Part shown: positions 44,824 through 55,473 of the stretch, one piece after another
How the letters are laid out: the number at the start of each line of letters is the position of its first letter
Position numbering within the stretch: the first letter of the stretch is position 1
Origin: Adiantum capillus-veneris
Lineage: Eukaryota; Streptophyta; Polypodiopsida; Polypodiales; Pteridaceae
Length of the DNA stretch: 64,000 bases
Direction of reading: 5' to 3'
Assembly: GCA_014529385.2 (NCBI GenBank)
Contig: CM043959.1
Coordinates: 47,129,428 to 47,193,427, forward strand
Position numbers and translations under genes: made by a program
The notes under the pieces: generated by a model
Seen by the model: the letters and a program-made list of their open reading frames with translations, nothing else
What the model was told of the DNA's origin: nothing
Database searches by the model: none

Positions 44824-46506
44824 TCATGAGCACATCCTCTTCCTAACCATGCAATTGACCAGAGTGATAAGGTCGTGCAAAAGTCCTTCCTTCCTGAGAC
44901 CGTCGACAACAGCATTAAATAAGTGCTCATCACATGCATAACCAGCATTTATCGACTGTACGAAAATTGTACAAGCGTGCTGAAACTTTCCCATCATACA
45001 GAGGCCGTCTATTATAATGTTGTAAGTGTTCTGATTCGGACGAGAGTTCCTCCTTAACATTTCTTCCCAAACTTCCAAAGCTTTCCTGTTCTCCCCCGTG
45101 TAGAACAGCTCACCCATTAGCATATTGTACACAGAAGTATAGCTTCTTAAACCTTTGTTTCGCTGAATACAAAATAGGCCAAAGGCCTCGCGCAATCTCC
45201 CTGCTTTGCACATGCCGTCAGTAAGAGAACTGAATGTTGCTGAAGAAGGCTTGCAACCCTTGTCCAACATCTCACCTAGTAAGGTCCATGCTTTGTCGAT
45301 GCAATTCATTTTACACAGATACCTTATCAAGGTATTGTAAGTGATGATATTAGGAGGGATGCCCTTGTCCTGCATAATAGCCTTAAGTTCGAATGCACTG
45401 TTATCCTGCCCTGCAGAACAAAGACCTGACATCATGGTATTGTAGGTAACAATGTCAGGCAGGCAGCCCTTCTTGACCATAGCTCGCAAGCACTGCTTAG
45501 CAGCATCAACATTCCGAAGCCTACAGAAACCATCGAGCAGAATGTTATATGTCCATGTGTCGGGACTGTCTCCTGCATTAACCATCTCCAGCAGAAGGTT
45601 GCCTGTTTGATTCATCATTTGCATCTTGCACAATCCAGCAAGAAGACAATTGTATGTATATCTGTTAGGCTGGAAGCCTTGCCGCAACATCTCTTCCTTT
45701 TGCTGAAAAGCTTCCACAAGATTGCCAACTTTGCAGAGGGTGTTAATCAGACAAGTGTAAGCAATGGCATCTGGCCTGCAACCTTCAGCAGTCATGGAAG
45801 AGAAGTACGTCAAGGCAGCAGTGTAGCGCCGCGCTTTGCACAGGCCATGTGTGACAATAGAAAGGGTCGCACTGTTTGGGCAGCAACCTGACTGTATCAT
45901 AACAGCAAAAGTTTCTCTTGCAGTCGCAACCATCTTTGCTTCCAAAAGCAGGTGAAGGATTAGATTGTATGTAAAGGTGCTGGGTGCGCACTTCAAGAAT
46001 GCCATTTGGTCGAAGGTTGTCCGAGCTTCCTGCAACATACCTGCACGACCATAGCTTGAAATGACCGTGTTGAAAGTGACATCTGTAAAAGCAATGCCCG
46101 ACTTCCGCATGAGTTTGATAAGATGCTGAATGGCCACAAATTCAAAACTCTGGCCAAGGAGATCAATCATGAGGTTGTAGGTGGTGACTTTGTGCCTGTA
46201 GCCACGTTGTTTGCCAGCCCAAGTAAAGAAGTTGAGGGCGGAGAACAAAGAGGAAGGGCCCAGCTGCTTGAGGACACAAGAAACGTGATAAGGGGTGAGG
46301 CGAAGACGAAGAAGAGAGAGCGCTTCCTCTGTTTGTGATCCCCAGGCCCTGCTGGTAATAATGGCACATATACAGTCAATCTGCTCAAGAACGGAGCTGC
46401 CTGCCTGGAGCAAACCTGCCCCTCCCAGATGCTTGCTTCTTCTTCCGAAGCCACAAATTCGCCGGGTGAATTCCGGTGACCAGCTCTCTCGCGCCCTCTG
46501 CTCCAT
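44824..46506 (-). CDS. P-class pentatricopeptide-repeat protein, 560 aa, intronless
   Basis: Sequence-specific RNA-binding protein of the PPR family, which acts on mitochondrial or plastid transcripts (processing, stability, splicing or translation). Thirteen motifs follow one another with an exact 35-residue period from residue 107, the last one cut at the C terminus; typical cores are T-T-Y-N-L-M-I-D and V-T-Y-N-T-M-M-S. There are no L or S variants and no E or DYW tail, so it is P-class and not an RNA editing enzyme by itself. The N-terminal 40 residues are Arg-rich and Asp-free, consistent with an organelle transit peptide. ATG 46506 is the first after an in-frame TAG upstream. No introns, stops or frameshifts. 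Its exact target and orthologue are not identifiable here. Confidence 0.93.
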   Translation of the reverse strand: MEQRARESWSPEFTRRICGFGRRSKHLGGAGLLQAGSSVLEQIDCICAIITSRAWGSQTEEALSLLRLRLTPYHVSCVLKQLGPSSLFSALNFFTWAGKQRGYRHKVTTYNLMIDLLGQSFEFVAIQHLIKLMRKSGIAFTDVTFNTVISSYGRAGMLQEARTTFDQMAFLKCAPSTFTYNLILHLLLEAKMVATARETFAVMIQSGCCPNSATLSIVTHGLCKARRYTAALTYFSSMTAEGCRPDAIAYTCLINTLCKVGNLVEAFQQKEEMLRQGFQPNRYTYNCLLAGLCKMQMMNQTGNLLLEMVNAGDSPDTWTYNILLDGFCRLRNVDAAKQCLRAMVKKGCLPDIVTYNTMMSGLCSAGQDNSAFELKAIMQDKGIPPNIITYNTLIRYLCKMNCIDKAWTLLGEMLDKGCKPSSATFSSLTDGMCKAGRLREAFGLFCIQRNKGLRSYTSVYNMLMGELFYTGENRKALEVWEEMLRRNSRPNQNTYNIIIDGLCMMGKFQHACTIFVQSINAGYACDEHLFNAVVDGLRKEGLLHDLITLVNCMVRKRMCS

Positions 46507-47615
46507 TTCCCCTCCTTCCTCGTCTTTCCTACTGCTCTAAAAGAAAAAGAGACTTCCCCCGCCTTCAAGACGCTGCCCTCCATTTCCGATTGCAGCAGAC
46601 GAGCTTCAAAGGAAGGAGGTAGCACATCAGGAACGAGGGTTTAAGGATTTAGGACATCGTCTTCTACGGCAGTTCGTAGCAACGACTCAACGAGCCACCT
46701 GGCTGACGTGGCCGTCACTTTTGACGCCGTCTGGCCACTGACCGGCCGTCCGAATGGCGCCCCTCCATGTGGGCGCCATCGCCGCTCGGGTTCAGACGAA
46801 GGTGGCGGCAAAGCAGTCTTCCTGCGCCTCTCTAGTTCACAAGACAGCCAGTGGTAATGGGTGAAGACCACGCAGCTTCTCCAGTTCAGAAGACAGCCAG
46901 TGGTAATGGGTGAAGACCACGCAGCTAGCGAATGGAAGGTGCCAGCGCTCCCTGTCACTGTGTAGACCGCAAATCCCGCTCGAACGGAGGGTGGAAGCTT
47001 GCAATTTATCGGTGTTGGGCGTGTATAAAAGACACATTCCAAAGTAGAGGGATCTACGGTGGGGGTTTAATCCACGGTTGATCTCATCTCCATGGGATAA
47101 AAACAATAAGCTCCCCACCATCCCTCCGCTCGAGGCTCGAGGCTCTCGAACCCCGAACCCCCCTCCGTACCCACCTATCACGCATCATTGCACACATGGC
47201 AAGGGCACGTGTCTAAAAGCTTGCCCCCCCCCCCCCCCCCGTTGCGTCGATCTGATACTCCAAAATGCACGCATCGTTGATCAATAGCCCCTGTCGTCGT
47301 CGATCCCTCGTCTCTCACTCGTGTCATTTATAAACGGGAGGACAACTAATGGTGGCTCCGGTAAAGAAGAGCGTGACCTTCAACCAATCGCTGCAGCGCA
47401 TGGATGATGCACACCCCTGCGGCTTTCTCTGCCTCCGTCTCGTCTGAACCCAGGCTTACGGTGGGTTCAAAACAAGGTGGCTACCCCGTGCGGTTTATAG
47501 TGTACACTGCATCCACCTGTGAAGTTCACAGAGGCATCGGTAGAAAACAATGTCATCAGTAGTCGTGTTAGACACAGTTTGCACATGAGAGGCGATCGAT
47601 CTGATCGTACACCAA
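46507..47615. other. Upstream region of the PPR gene
   Basis: Likely promoter and 5' untranslated region. ORFs here have no recognisable protein features. A 49-bp unit is tandemly duplicated at 46834-46928 and a 17-base C run lies at 47224-47240. No TATA box can be assigned with confidence. Confidence 0.5.
46834..46928. repeat. 49-bp tandem duplication upstream of the PPR gene
   Basis: The unit AGTTCAcAAGACAGCCAGTG and following GGTAATGGGTGAAGACCACG occurs twice with two or three differences, about 330-420 bp upstream of the PPR start codon. Confidence 0.88.
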
Positions 47616-48333
47616 TGTTGAACGACTATGAGCGAATGCCGAAGTGACGCACGTGATGTCGTTTAGATGCCAACATTGTCAAGCTGACATGGCAACATTT
47701 GTAGAGGGCTGTGAAGGCGGTTACGCCGCTAGCGGAAGCTAAATAGCGAGAACTCAACCAACAACAGAATTTGTCAGACGAGGACGGAGCTTGACCCGCA
47801 GGCGCATGGAAACAACTAGGTGGGTGTCAAATCACCTACTCGACCTTCTAATGACAATCACTACTAAGGAAATCAAATCTAAGTTCTAAAATACGCAAGT
47901 GACTGAAATCCATACTACGAACGAATGCTATACGAAACAGGATCTAGAATCATTGAATCAATCTCAAACTCAAGGGGAAGTCTATTCACTAGGTAAGAAC
48001 AACACCCTAAAGACTTGAACTGCAAAATCAACCTATAACCACTCCGTGCGGTAAACGTGTATGAAGACAGGCCGAAAAATACAGGTGATCGAAACTTGAC
48101 CCCGATGGTACCAATGTGTAGCTCTACTCGTTGTGGTTCTATAGATATGCTGCATGCTCCATTCCGACACACGAGTTGGAAGAAAACTCACACCGAAGCT
48201 CGTAGGAACTTACCACACATAGAAGCCGATAGCGCGCACTCTTGGTATCTATGCGTAGCTCTCGCCGTTGCTAACACAATGGCGGTGTCGCTTCTCCAAT
48301 GGCGGCTCCGTAGCTCGCGTAGCAAGTAGATAA

Positions 48334-48382
<49 letters not shown>

Positions 48383-48666
48383 ACAGTCACGGCGCTCAAA
48401 AACTCACTTTGATTAATAATCTGAGTCCTTTAGGTTACAAAAACCTTGGCTTATATACCTCAGCCTTGGAGGTGAGAACATCTCTAACTAATTACATCAG
48501 CAAGTGAAATTACTTCGGGATTACAAGCTGGAAACTCAATTGAGTCCCGTTACTTAATGAATGGCTCAAATCAAAATTAATGTCGGAAAGACATTTATTA
48601 CAATCAATGATTACAAAATGATGAGTGTGAGCAAAAATGTGGGTGTGATCCTCTGCTGGCTCAACA
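47616..48666 (-). repeat. 3' LTR of element J (left end inferred)
   Basis: On the minus strand it begins TGTTGAGCC right after a G-rich polypurine tract. A TATATAA box (minus) is at 48451-48457 and a (CT)n tract at about 48335-48378. The end at 47616 is inferred from TTCAACA, which gives a 6-bp terminal inverted repeat (TGTTGA/TCAACA). The 5' LTR is outside the window so this cannot be confirmed; an earlier end near 48109 is possible. Confidence 0.62.
48335..48378. repeat. (CT)n microsatellite
   Basis: About 22 CT units inside the J LTR, downstream of the minus-strand TATA box, so within the predicted transcript. Confidence 0.92.
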
Positions 48667-48680
48667 CTCCCCCCCTCCGC
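48667..48680 (-). promoter_or_regulatory. Polypurine tract of element J
   Basis: Minus-strand GCGGAGGGGGGGAG immediately before TGTTGAGCC. Confidence 0.8.
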
Positions 48681-48715
48681 GTTCATGTCGTCCCTGACAT
48701 GACTTTTATGCTTGG

Positions 48716-51700
48716 TCAATAAAGTCCTGTCGTCTTGAGCATCTGCAAATGTGATTCGTATCGTAGGTTGCCGATGGTCAAGGTTGGGCCGAATATTTTG
48801 CTTTCGTGGGTGAAAAAGCCGGTGTAGAAAGCTTCTTCGAATGTTTGCATGTGGAAGCTAAGCAAAAACATAATCCTTTGGTATAGTAGGTGTAACACTT
48901 TTGGAGAAGGCTGCAATGAAAGATCGTACATCATATCAGTCACCGTGTCGGCCGTCGATAGTAGACTCGAGGTCGTGGCTTTATTTGGCGCGAACACTTC
49001 AATGCAAGCTAAGAGAGTCCTGCAGATTTTCTTGAGCATCTGACATGAAAGGTCAGGAGAGCCAGTAAAGAGCTTGATGGTGCCCGTTAGGGTTTTCACC
49101 ATGTAGGCTTTACCTATTCTCTCTCTTATCTTTGGTCCTGGCATCCTGGGATAATTAAGCCAATTTGGCTTCTTTTCTGCAATCCTGCCATGCTCTTTCC
49201 AGTTTCTGACTCTTGGCACCGGGCAGAAGGTTGCATCCTCCCGAATCTCCTTTGGTGCCTCCACCAAGTAGATGAGGTAGGCTGGGTATTTGTTCAACCA
49301 ACCTTTCCTCCATTTAGGTTGTGAATCTACTATCTTCTTTGATTGTTCCTCCTTTGTGATGTCGCCTTCGTAAAGAGTGACATACTGCTCCTGCTCTATT
49401 CTCTTTTTCGTCTTTAGCACTTCAAATTTCATCAAAGGGAAAGGCAGGCTGGGTTGCATCCACTGTTCATGGAGCACTTTTGTGTCTAGTCCTTGAAGTC
49501 TAATGGAGATTAGGAGTCTCCTCTCCCATTCCATTTCCGCCTTGGCACTCTCCTCTGCTGACTTTTCTATTTGGTCATGGAGCCTCTGTTCTTCTTCTTC
49601 AGAGATTCCTGAAGTCGAGACCACCTCTTGAGCTGGGGCTGGATCTTCAATTATGGTTGCCTCTCCAGTTTCTGGTAGCTCTATGGCTGCTCCACCTGAT
49701 TCTTCGTGTGGTGTCTCTGTCTCTCTTCTTTGTTGCTCTTATAGATCTTGGAGCTGTTTGCGGAGGGCCTCATTCTCTGTCCGTAGTGTTTGATTTTCTA
49801 ATGTGAGCCTCTCCTCTGCGGCCAATGATCCCTCCGCAATGTGCAACCTTTGCACTTGCTCTAATCTCAGCTCTCTTTGTAAGCTTTGGACCTGGTCTTC
49901 CAAAGCTGGTATGATAACTCCCTCTTGTTCGGTTCCTGCTCTGCTAGCTCTAGGGGTAGTCCTGAGTCTAGTGATTGTTCTTTCTTGGAGCTCGACTCTC
50001 TCCCTTAGCTCAATGAGCTCATCCTTGGCCGCCTCCAACTCATCCTCTATCCGCTCCCTTGCTTCCTATGCACTTGTTACTTCTCTTGAAGCCTCGGCTA
50101 GCTGGAGTATCAAGCTGTCTCTCTCGTTTTCCGCGTCATAGAGTGATGCTTTATGACTTTCAGATTCAGTCATAGCATTCTCTAATTTTCTCTGCAACTC
50201 CGCTTCCCTTTGTTTGGCTGTCTCAATCTCTACTTCCTTTGCCTTGGACCTTTCTTTTATTTTGCTGAGCAATTCATGCACCATGTGCATGTCTTTTTCA
50301 TCATCATCTGTCAACTCTAAAGCTCTTTCTGCCACCACCTCCACTGGATTTGGCTCTTCTAGTACTTTCGGTTCGTCCAGTTTCTCTTCACTTTCTTTTG
50401 TACTCTTTGTTTTTTTCTCCGTCCCTCTCCGTTCATCTTGTTTTTGTAGGGTGATCCCATAAACTGCCTCAAGGGCCTCTTCTTCAGTGTATCCTATCGC
50501 TACCAAATCCTCATAATCATTTCTCTTTTGCTGAACTGGATCTATCTTCTTTTCTTTGGTCTCGGCCTCTGGCTTATCCAAATCATCCGTGTCCACCTCT
50601 ACCGTGGTCTCCTCCATAATTTTTTCCGTCTTCTTAGGGCTTGGTACATCCTTCATAGAGGGATATCTGTCCTCAGCTTCCTTGGCTTTCCCTTTGTCGG
50701 CTTGCCCATCTTTCTCTTGAGGCTTAGTAGACTCATCTACTTTCTTTTTCTCCTTGTCGTCTTTTTTCAGCTCAGCTTTTAATTGCTGTACCTCCTCTTC
50801 AGTGTATGGCTCGACAGGTTGCTGCTCTAGAATAGCCTCTGACTCCTCATAAGCTTTAATATATTGATCGTATTGATCAATATGTGGCCTGGCTGAGCAA
50901 GTTCCGACTTTAGTGGGGTCTGGCACCCACTTTTCTTCAAAGTCACCCTTTAGAGCTCTTTTCGCTCTAAACTGCTCCACTAGTCTTTCCATTCTTGCCG
51001 CTTTCTGACTTTTGGTTTGCTTGGGAGCAACCTTCTTCGTTACTTTCTTCTTAAGCGGCTCGTCCACATCCTCTGCAGGTTCTGAAACTACTTCCAGTTT
51101 CCGACGTGCTCTTGTGGATGCCCTCTTGGATACTTCGGGCTGTTCTTCCTCCTCGTCGGCTTCTCTAAGCCACTCATTCTGGGAGGGAACCTTTGGCCAC
51201 TGATCTCTAGCTCCAATAGCTTCATAAGCTATTCTTGTCAGAATTTCCGCTCCTCCCATGTACTTTGGCTTCTCGTTGTGCATGGCAATTACTTGCTCGT
51301 GGATGTGTTGAGCGTAATTCACCTCTTTTGGCATATTGCTCTTTAATGCCCATGTGATGGTGGTCGCAATGGCATGGGGTGGTGTCGTATACTTTTGCGG
51401 TCTCTTACTGCAAACATGGAGAAACTGGTTGTACAGTCGGCAAAGGGTTGCCGCTCTTGGGTCCGCCATATCTCCATAGGTTGCATTTTGCTTCTTGGGC
51501 CCATAGACCTCTATGGCCTCCCTTCTTTCCCTGACCAAGCTCCCTTTGTTGTGCAGCTTCAATGCGTCTGCAATGAGCTGTGGAGTGATCTGTACTTCTA
51601 CTTTCTCTCCATCCATGGCTGTCAATGTGGCTTTTCCATCCTTTTGAATGGATGTTGCCAACTTGTACACTCTTCTTGTATCCACACCTGATGGTCTCGA

Positions 51701-51991
51701 GGTGAAGAAACTGTGCAAGTCTGCCCTTTCTAGGTACCTGCTGATGTCTTCTGACCTGCTATAATCTACCAATTCCTGTGGGATCATCGGTACATCCACC
51801 GCTTGCCCTTGAGGATCTCTGAAAGTCCCCTGGTAGATCTTTATTCCCTCTTTCTCCAATACTGCTTCCTCCACCCAAGTTTTGGTTGGCTTGAGGGTTT
51901 CTGCTGGAATGTCAAAGGGTTTCGCTTCTGCAAGAGCATCTTTGATTGTCGGTCTTTTTCTCTTCGTTGCCGATGACTTGGCGAAATCCAT
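48716..51991 (-). pseudogene. Element J downstream ORF: about 1,090-codon coiled-coil protein
   Basis: One frame from ATG 51991 (MDFAKSSATKRKRPTIKDAL) to 48716, broken only by TAG at 50068-50066 and TAA at 49741-49739. Residues 1-285 look globular. Residues about 290-560 are Lys/Glu-rich and disordered. Residues about 560-760 form heptad-rich helices (E-R-V-E-L-Q-E-R-T-I-T-R-L). The last 300 residues are again globular with Trp-rich patches (Q-P-K-W-R-K-G-W-L-N-K-Y-P). No membrane segment, signal peptide or enzyme motif is seen, so an envelope role is not supported. The E-K-V-E-V-Q-I-T-P-Q-L-I-A-D-A-L stretch faintly recalls the plant-transposon-protein domain of Athila/Ogre third ORFs. Function unknown. 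Confidence 0.7.
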
Positions 51992-54813
51992 GGATCCTGT
52001 AACTCCAATTTCAGAAGTTAGCGTCTTTTTAGTACTGAAAGCCGAAATGAAGCTTTTAACTATTCAAATGACTTGAAAATTGAAACATGAGCTATTCAGG
52101 GCCTAAGGATGCAAGGTAGGTGAAAAAATATGCAAAATGGGCTCAAAATCATGCTGGAGACATCATACGCGTATGATGTCTTTTGTGTCAAAATGACTTC
52201 ATATTGGTTGTGCTTGTAGCTGATAGTGTATACATGATTATCATATGTTTGGATTTGAGTTTGGATACCATTTGGTCAAGTTTTGGCCAATTTAGTCCAG
52301 TTCTGGCTCTTGGCAAAATTTTGAAAGGGAATTGGATTTTATGATCCAAATTGGATAAAACTTGGTGGTTCACTTTCAAATGGCATGTAGATCACTTCTG
52401 TTTGGTGGTTGAAGCCCTGAGGTGCCAAAATCACATAGTGAGACATCATACGCATATGATGCTTTTAGTGTATTTTTGGACCAAATTTCTCTATAAGCTT
52501 GGATTTGGCTTTAGATAGGCTTATTCAGTGGATTTATGAAGTTTGGATAGATTTTGGGCTAAAAATGGCTCTGGAGACATCATACACGTATGATGTCTTT
52601 TTCATCAATTTTGCATGGGATTGGTTCTGTGGACTCCCCATATACTAGTGAAGGATTGTCTCTACTCAATTCTTGGTTTGGACTTGAGTATGTTGGATTT
52701 GGGCCAAAAATAGGCTTTAGGTGAAGGATTTTTCCTCAATTGGGCTAATGGGGTGATCCTCTTGACCAAATGGTTCCAAATTTCATATGTAGCATGTATT
52801 AGATATATATAATGGATGTATGATGACAAATGAGCAGTTTTGGCTCTGTAAGTGCAAATAGACATTATACGCGTATGATGTTTTTTGTGTCAAAATGGTG
52901 CTTTTTGGTTCCAAATAGCTTGTAGATGTGTTTAACAACAATCCTACAAAGTTTCAATGAGTTTGGAGTTATTTTGACAAAATTAGGACCAAAAATCAAT
53001 TTTATGGCCTACTTTGTATTTTTTTGGTTTTCCTTGGGTTTTCTAACTCCAATTCTCATGATACTTGGTTCATAGGATGTGATTAACATGTGGAATGAGG
53101 CTATGCACTCAAATGTTGAAATGGATGTGAAATTCATGCTGTAAGACATCATACGCGTATGATGTCTTTTCTTGAAATGTTGATCTTTTTGTGCAAAGAA
53201 TGCTTTGTGCTAGTGCCCTAAGCTCTGCTAACTAGTTTTCAACTTAAAAAGTCATCAGTTTAGCTAAAAAGCCCCCTTATAGGCATTTCAGTCTCCGAAG
53301 TCGTCTTTTTGCCTTGGAGTTGAATTTCTCCAACTTTTCTTCTCGAGAGTTGCATTTCCAGCTCATTGGATATGTTGTGTATCCATCTATTTGGTTGAAC
53401 TTGACTTTGGCTCCCCGTTCTCCATCTTTCTCCATTTGGTTGCCCGAAAGCGTCTTTTTCACCATCGGTAAGTGAATCAGCTTTCTTTTGGGTTTTGCTT
53501 GCAAACATAAGTCATCCATGTATATTTGAAGCTGCTTGTGAAGTTTCATTTCATTCGGTCGTCAATTTCAGCCGTTATGCCAAAATGACGCTTTGTGTGT
53601 CTGTCGTCGAATCGGTTGTTTTGACCCACTTTTGGTGGTCCAAACCTGGAGATACTCCATGGTTGCATTGCCCTCGATGTTGTTAAGCTTTCTGAGGAGT
53701 TTTGTGTCGTTTCGACAACTTTTTCCTGTTTGCCTCTTGCAAGCTCTGTTGACCTAGGGTTTTTCCAGTCGTTCTTTCTCGAGCTTTGAGTGTTAGAAAC
53801 CCATCTTCTATACTAGGGTAACCCACCTATAAGTTCTTGCAAGGTTTGGTTAGGTGGTTGTGCCACTACCTAGCATTCTACCGTATTTCCCGTCTGCTCT
53901 TGTTTCTTGGTTTTGGTCAGTTTTCGCGACAAAAGTTAATGATAAGCATCAAAAGCTTATGGCAACGAGTCTACCTCTCATGTCTGGTGTCCTCTGATCT
54001 CTCATAGCAGTCGTAGAAGGCTGTAGAAGGTTGGATGCTCCTGTGTGCTCTTTGCTCTCTCCAAGAAGGTAATAGTGGAAATGAGCTTGAAAGTGAAGTG
54101 AAAAATACTTAACTTCGGACTTCCCGGATCACTTGTTACCAAATTTGACATGTGCTCCTATCTCGTCGTGAAATGCACTTTAGGATTTGAAATTTCTCAA
54201 TTTGGACTCCGTTTTGACCTGTTTCTGAGAAATCTGTCCACTTTGCCAAAATTCTGTCATTTCCGGCTTTCCGCAACTTTTCCCGAATTGTACTCAATTT
54301 TTACTATGGGTTGCCCTTGTCATTAGGATCATCACCATCTATTCTTTTCTTTTTTCTGATCTCGTTTCACCTGCTTTTTTATTTTTCTTTTATTTTTATT
54401 AAGAAAATCATAAAAAATTAAAGGAAAATAACAAATTGAAGCCAAAAAATTCCAAACATACACAATAAATAGCTGGTAACCCTGTGTATATGAATATACA
54501 CTTATTTGTGATTTCTGGACTTGGATTACCACTTTTCCACTTTTTAGCTCCAAAAACACTCTTATTTAGTGATATTTACACGTCTAGAGACCCAAATTCA
54601 TCATTTGATCTCTTTTTGTTACAAAACAAGGTATATAAGGGCATAAATATTATCAATATCCGCAATCAAACATAAAAATTGCAAAATCATGTAAGACACT
54701 GCCCTTGTAATATAATAATTTTTTTTTTCTTTGTTTTTGTCGCTTATAGCTGCTTTGTAGCTCCTGTATACCTGTATACCTCCCCCCCTCCTAGTCTGAG
54801 TCCTCCCGGACGA
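51992..54813. other. 2.8 kb spacer of element J between pol tail and downstream ORF
   Basis: AT-rich DNA without a convincing gene. 52158-53168 holds five copies of a palindrome (separate entry). A short minus-strand peptide near 53480-53530 reads L-Q-I-Y-M-D-D-L-C, like the reverse-transcriptase active site of J itself. The 54340-54440 and 54715-54735 parts are A/T homopolymer-rich. As the spacer lies just upstream (minus strand) of the 51991 start codon, it may hold a promoter for that ORF. Confidence 0.6.
52158..53168. repeat. Five-copy array of a 22-26 bp palindrome
   Basis: Copies at 52158-52181, 52441-52462, 52575-52598, 52860-52882 and 53143-53168. The best copy has the half-site AAGACATCATACG followed by its exact reverse complement (26 bp, no spacer); the first is perfect over 24 bp. 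Start-to-start spacing is 283, 134, 285 and 283 bp. Copies 1 and 4 also share GTGTCAAAATG just after the palindrome. The DNA between copies is much more diverged than the palindromes. Confidence 0.88.
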
Positions 54814-55473
54814 CTATGAATTGTCTGTGGGCGAAGCATTGTAGTTGTTTTGGTCATAAGTTCCCAATGCAATTGTAGAGCGATGATACAACAGTCTTTC
54901 CAATAAAGCTGCTCTTTGTTTGATTGAAGGATTGGTGGTCGGGTTTTGGGTTGGTTTTGGCACTTCGGTAGTAGAATCAGTAGACGGATTCTTCTTTACC
55001 TTGTTGTTCTTTTTCACAATCCAAATCTGCTTCCGCTTCGCTTGTGCTTGCCACAAACTCTTTGCGACCCAAACCTGTTTTGTTCTTTGTGTTGATTTCC
55101 TCGCCTTGAAATACCTAGGAGTTTCCGTTGATTGTACTGAAGGGAGTTCCTGTTTACAAATCTTTGGGATCCAAATTTGCTTGCTATAGCTTTGTGCCGT
55201 CATGAAATTCTTTGGAATCCAGATTTGTTTCACTGTCCTTGATTGTCTGGAATCACTCTGTTGTCTGGTATTGAAGACTCTGTTTTCCACCTTTGTTTCC
55301 TCTGTCACAACCTTTTTTTGTCTCCATACCAACTTTGACTCCATTTTTTCCCAAGGTTGAGCTGTTATATTATTGCTTGTCTTCCTTATCCACTGTTGAG
55401 AGTTCCTCGTCGAAGAGCAATCCAGTTGTATAGAAACTTTTGGTTGCCATTGCTTCTTCTTTTTCTCTGGTTG
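54814..55473 (-). pseudogene. Element J W-x-x-K repeat tail
   Basis: In the same frame as 56562-55474 after one TAA at 55476-55474. About 220 codons contain at least six W-x-x-K units: QWQPK, VWRQK, QIWIPK (twice), QVWVAK and QIWIVK, spaced about 15-35 residues apart and set in a Lys/Gln/Ser-rich background. No domain is recognised. The repeats may be a nucleic-acid or protein-binding array; that is inference. Confidence 0.6.

Noticed and set aside
46163-47181. Minus-strand ORFs overlapping or upstream of the PPR start
   Set aside because: Out of frame with the PPR gene, low-complexity, without recognisable motifs, and partly made of the 49-bp duplication.
48716-51991. Envelope protein for the J downstream ORF
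   Set aside because: No signal peptide, membrane segment or fusion-peptide-like stretch was seen; the protein is highly charged and coiled-coil.
52158-53168. Regularly spaced palindromes as a CRISPR array
   Set aside because: Spacing of 134-285 bp, a plant nuclear context and no adjacent cas genes; the repeats are self-complementary and separated by related, diverged DNA.
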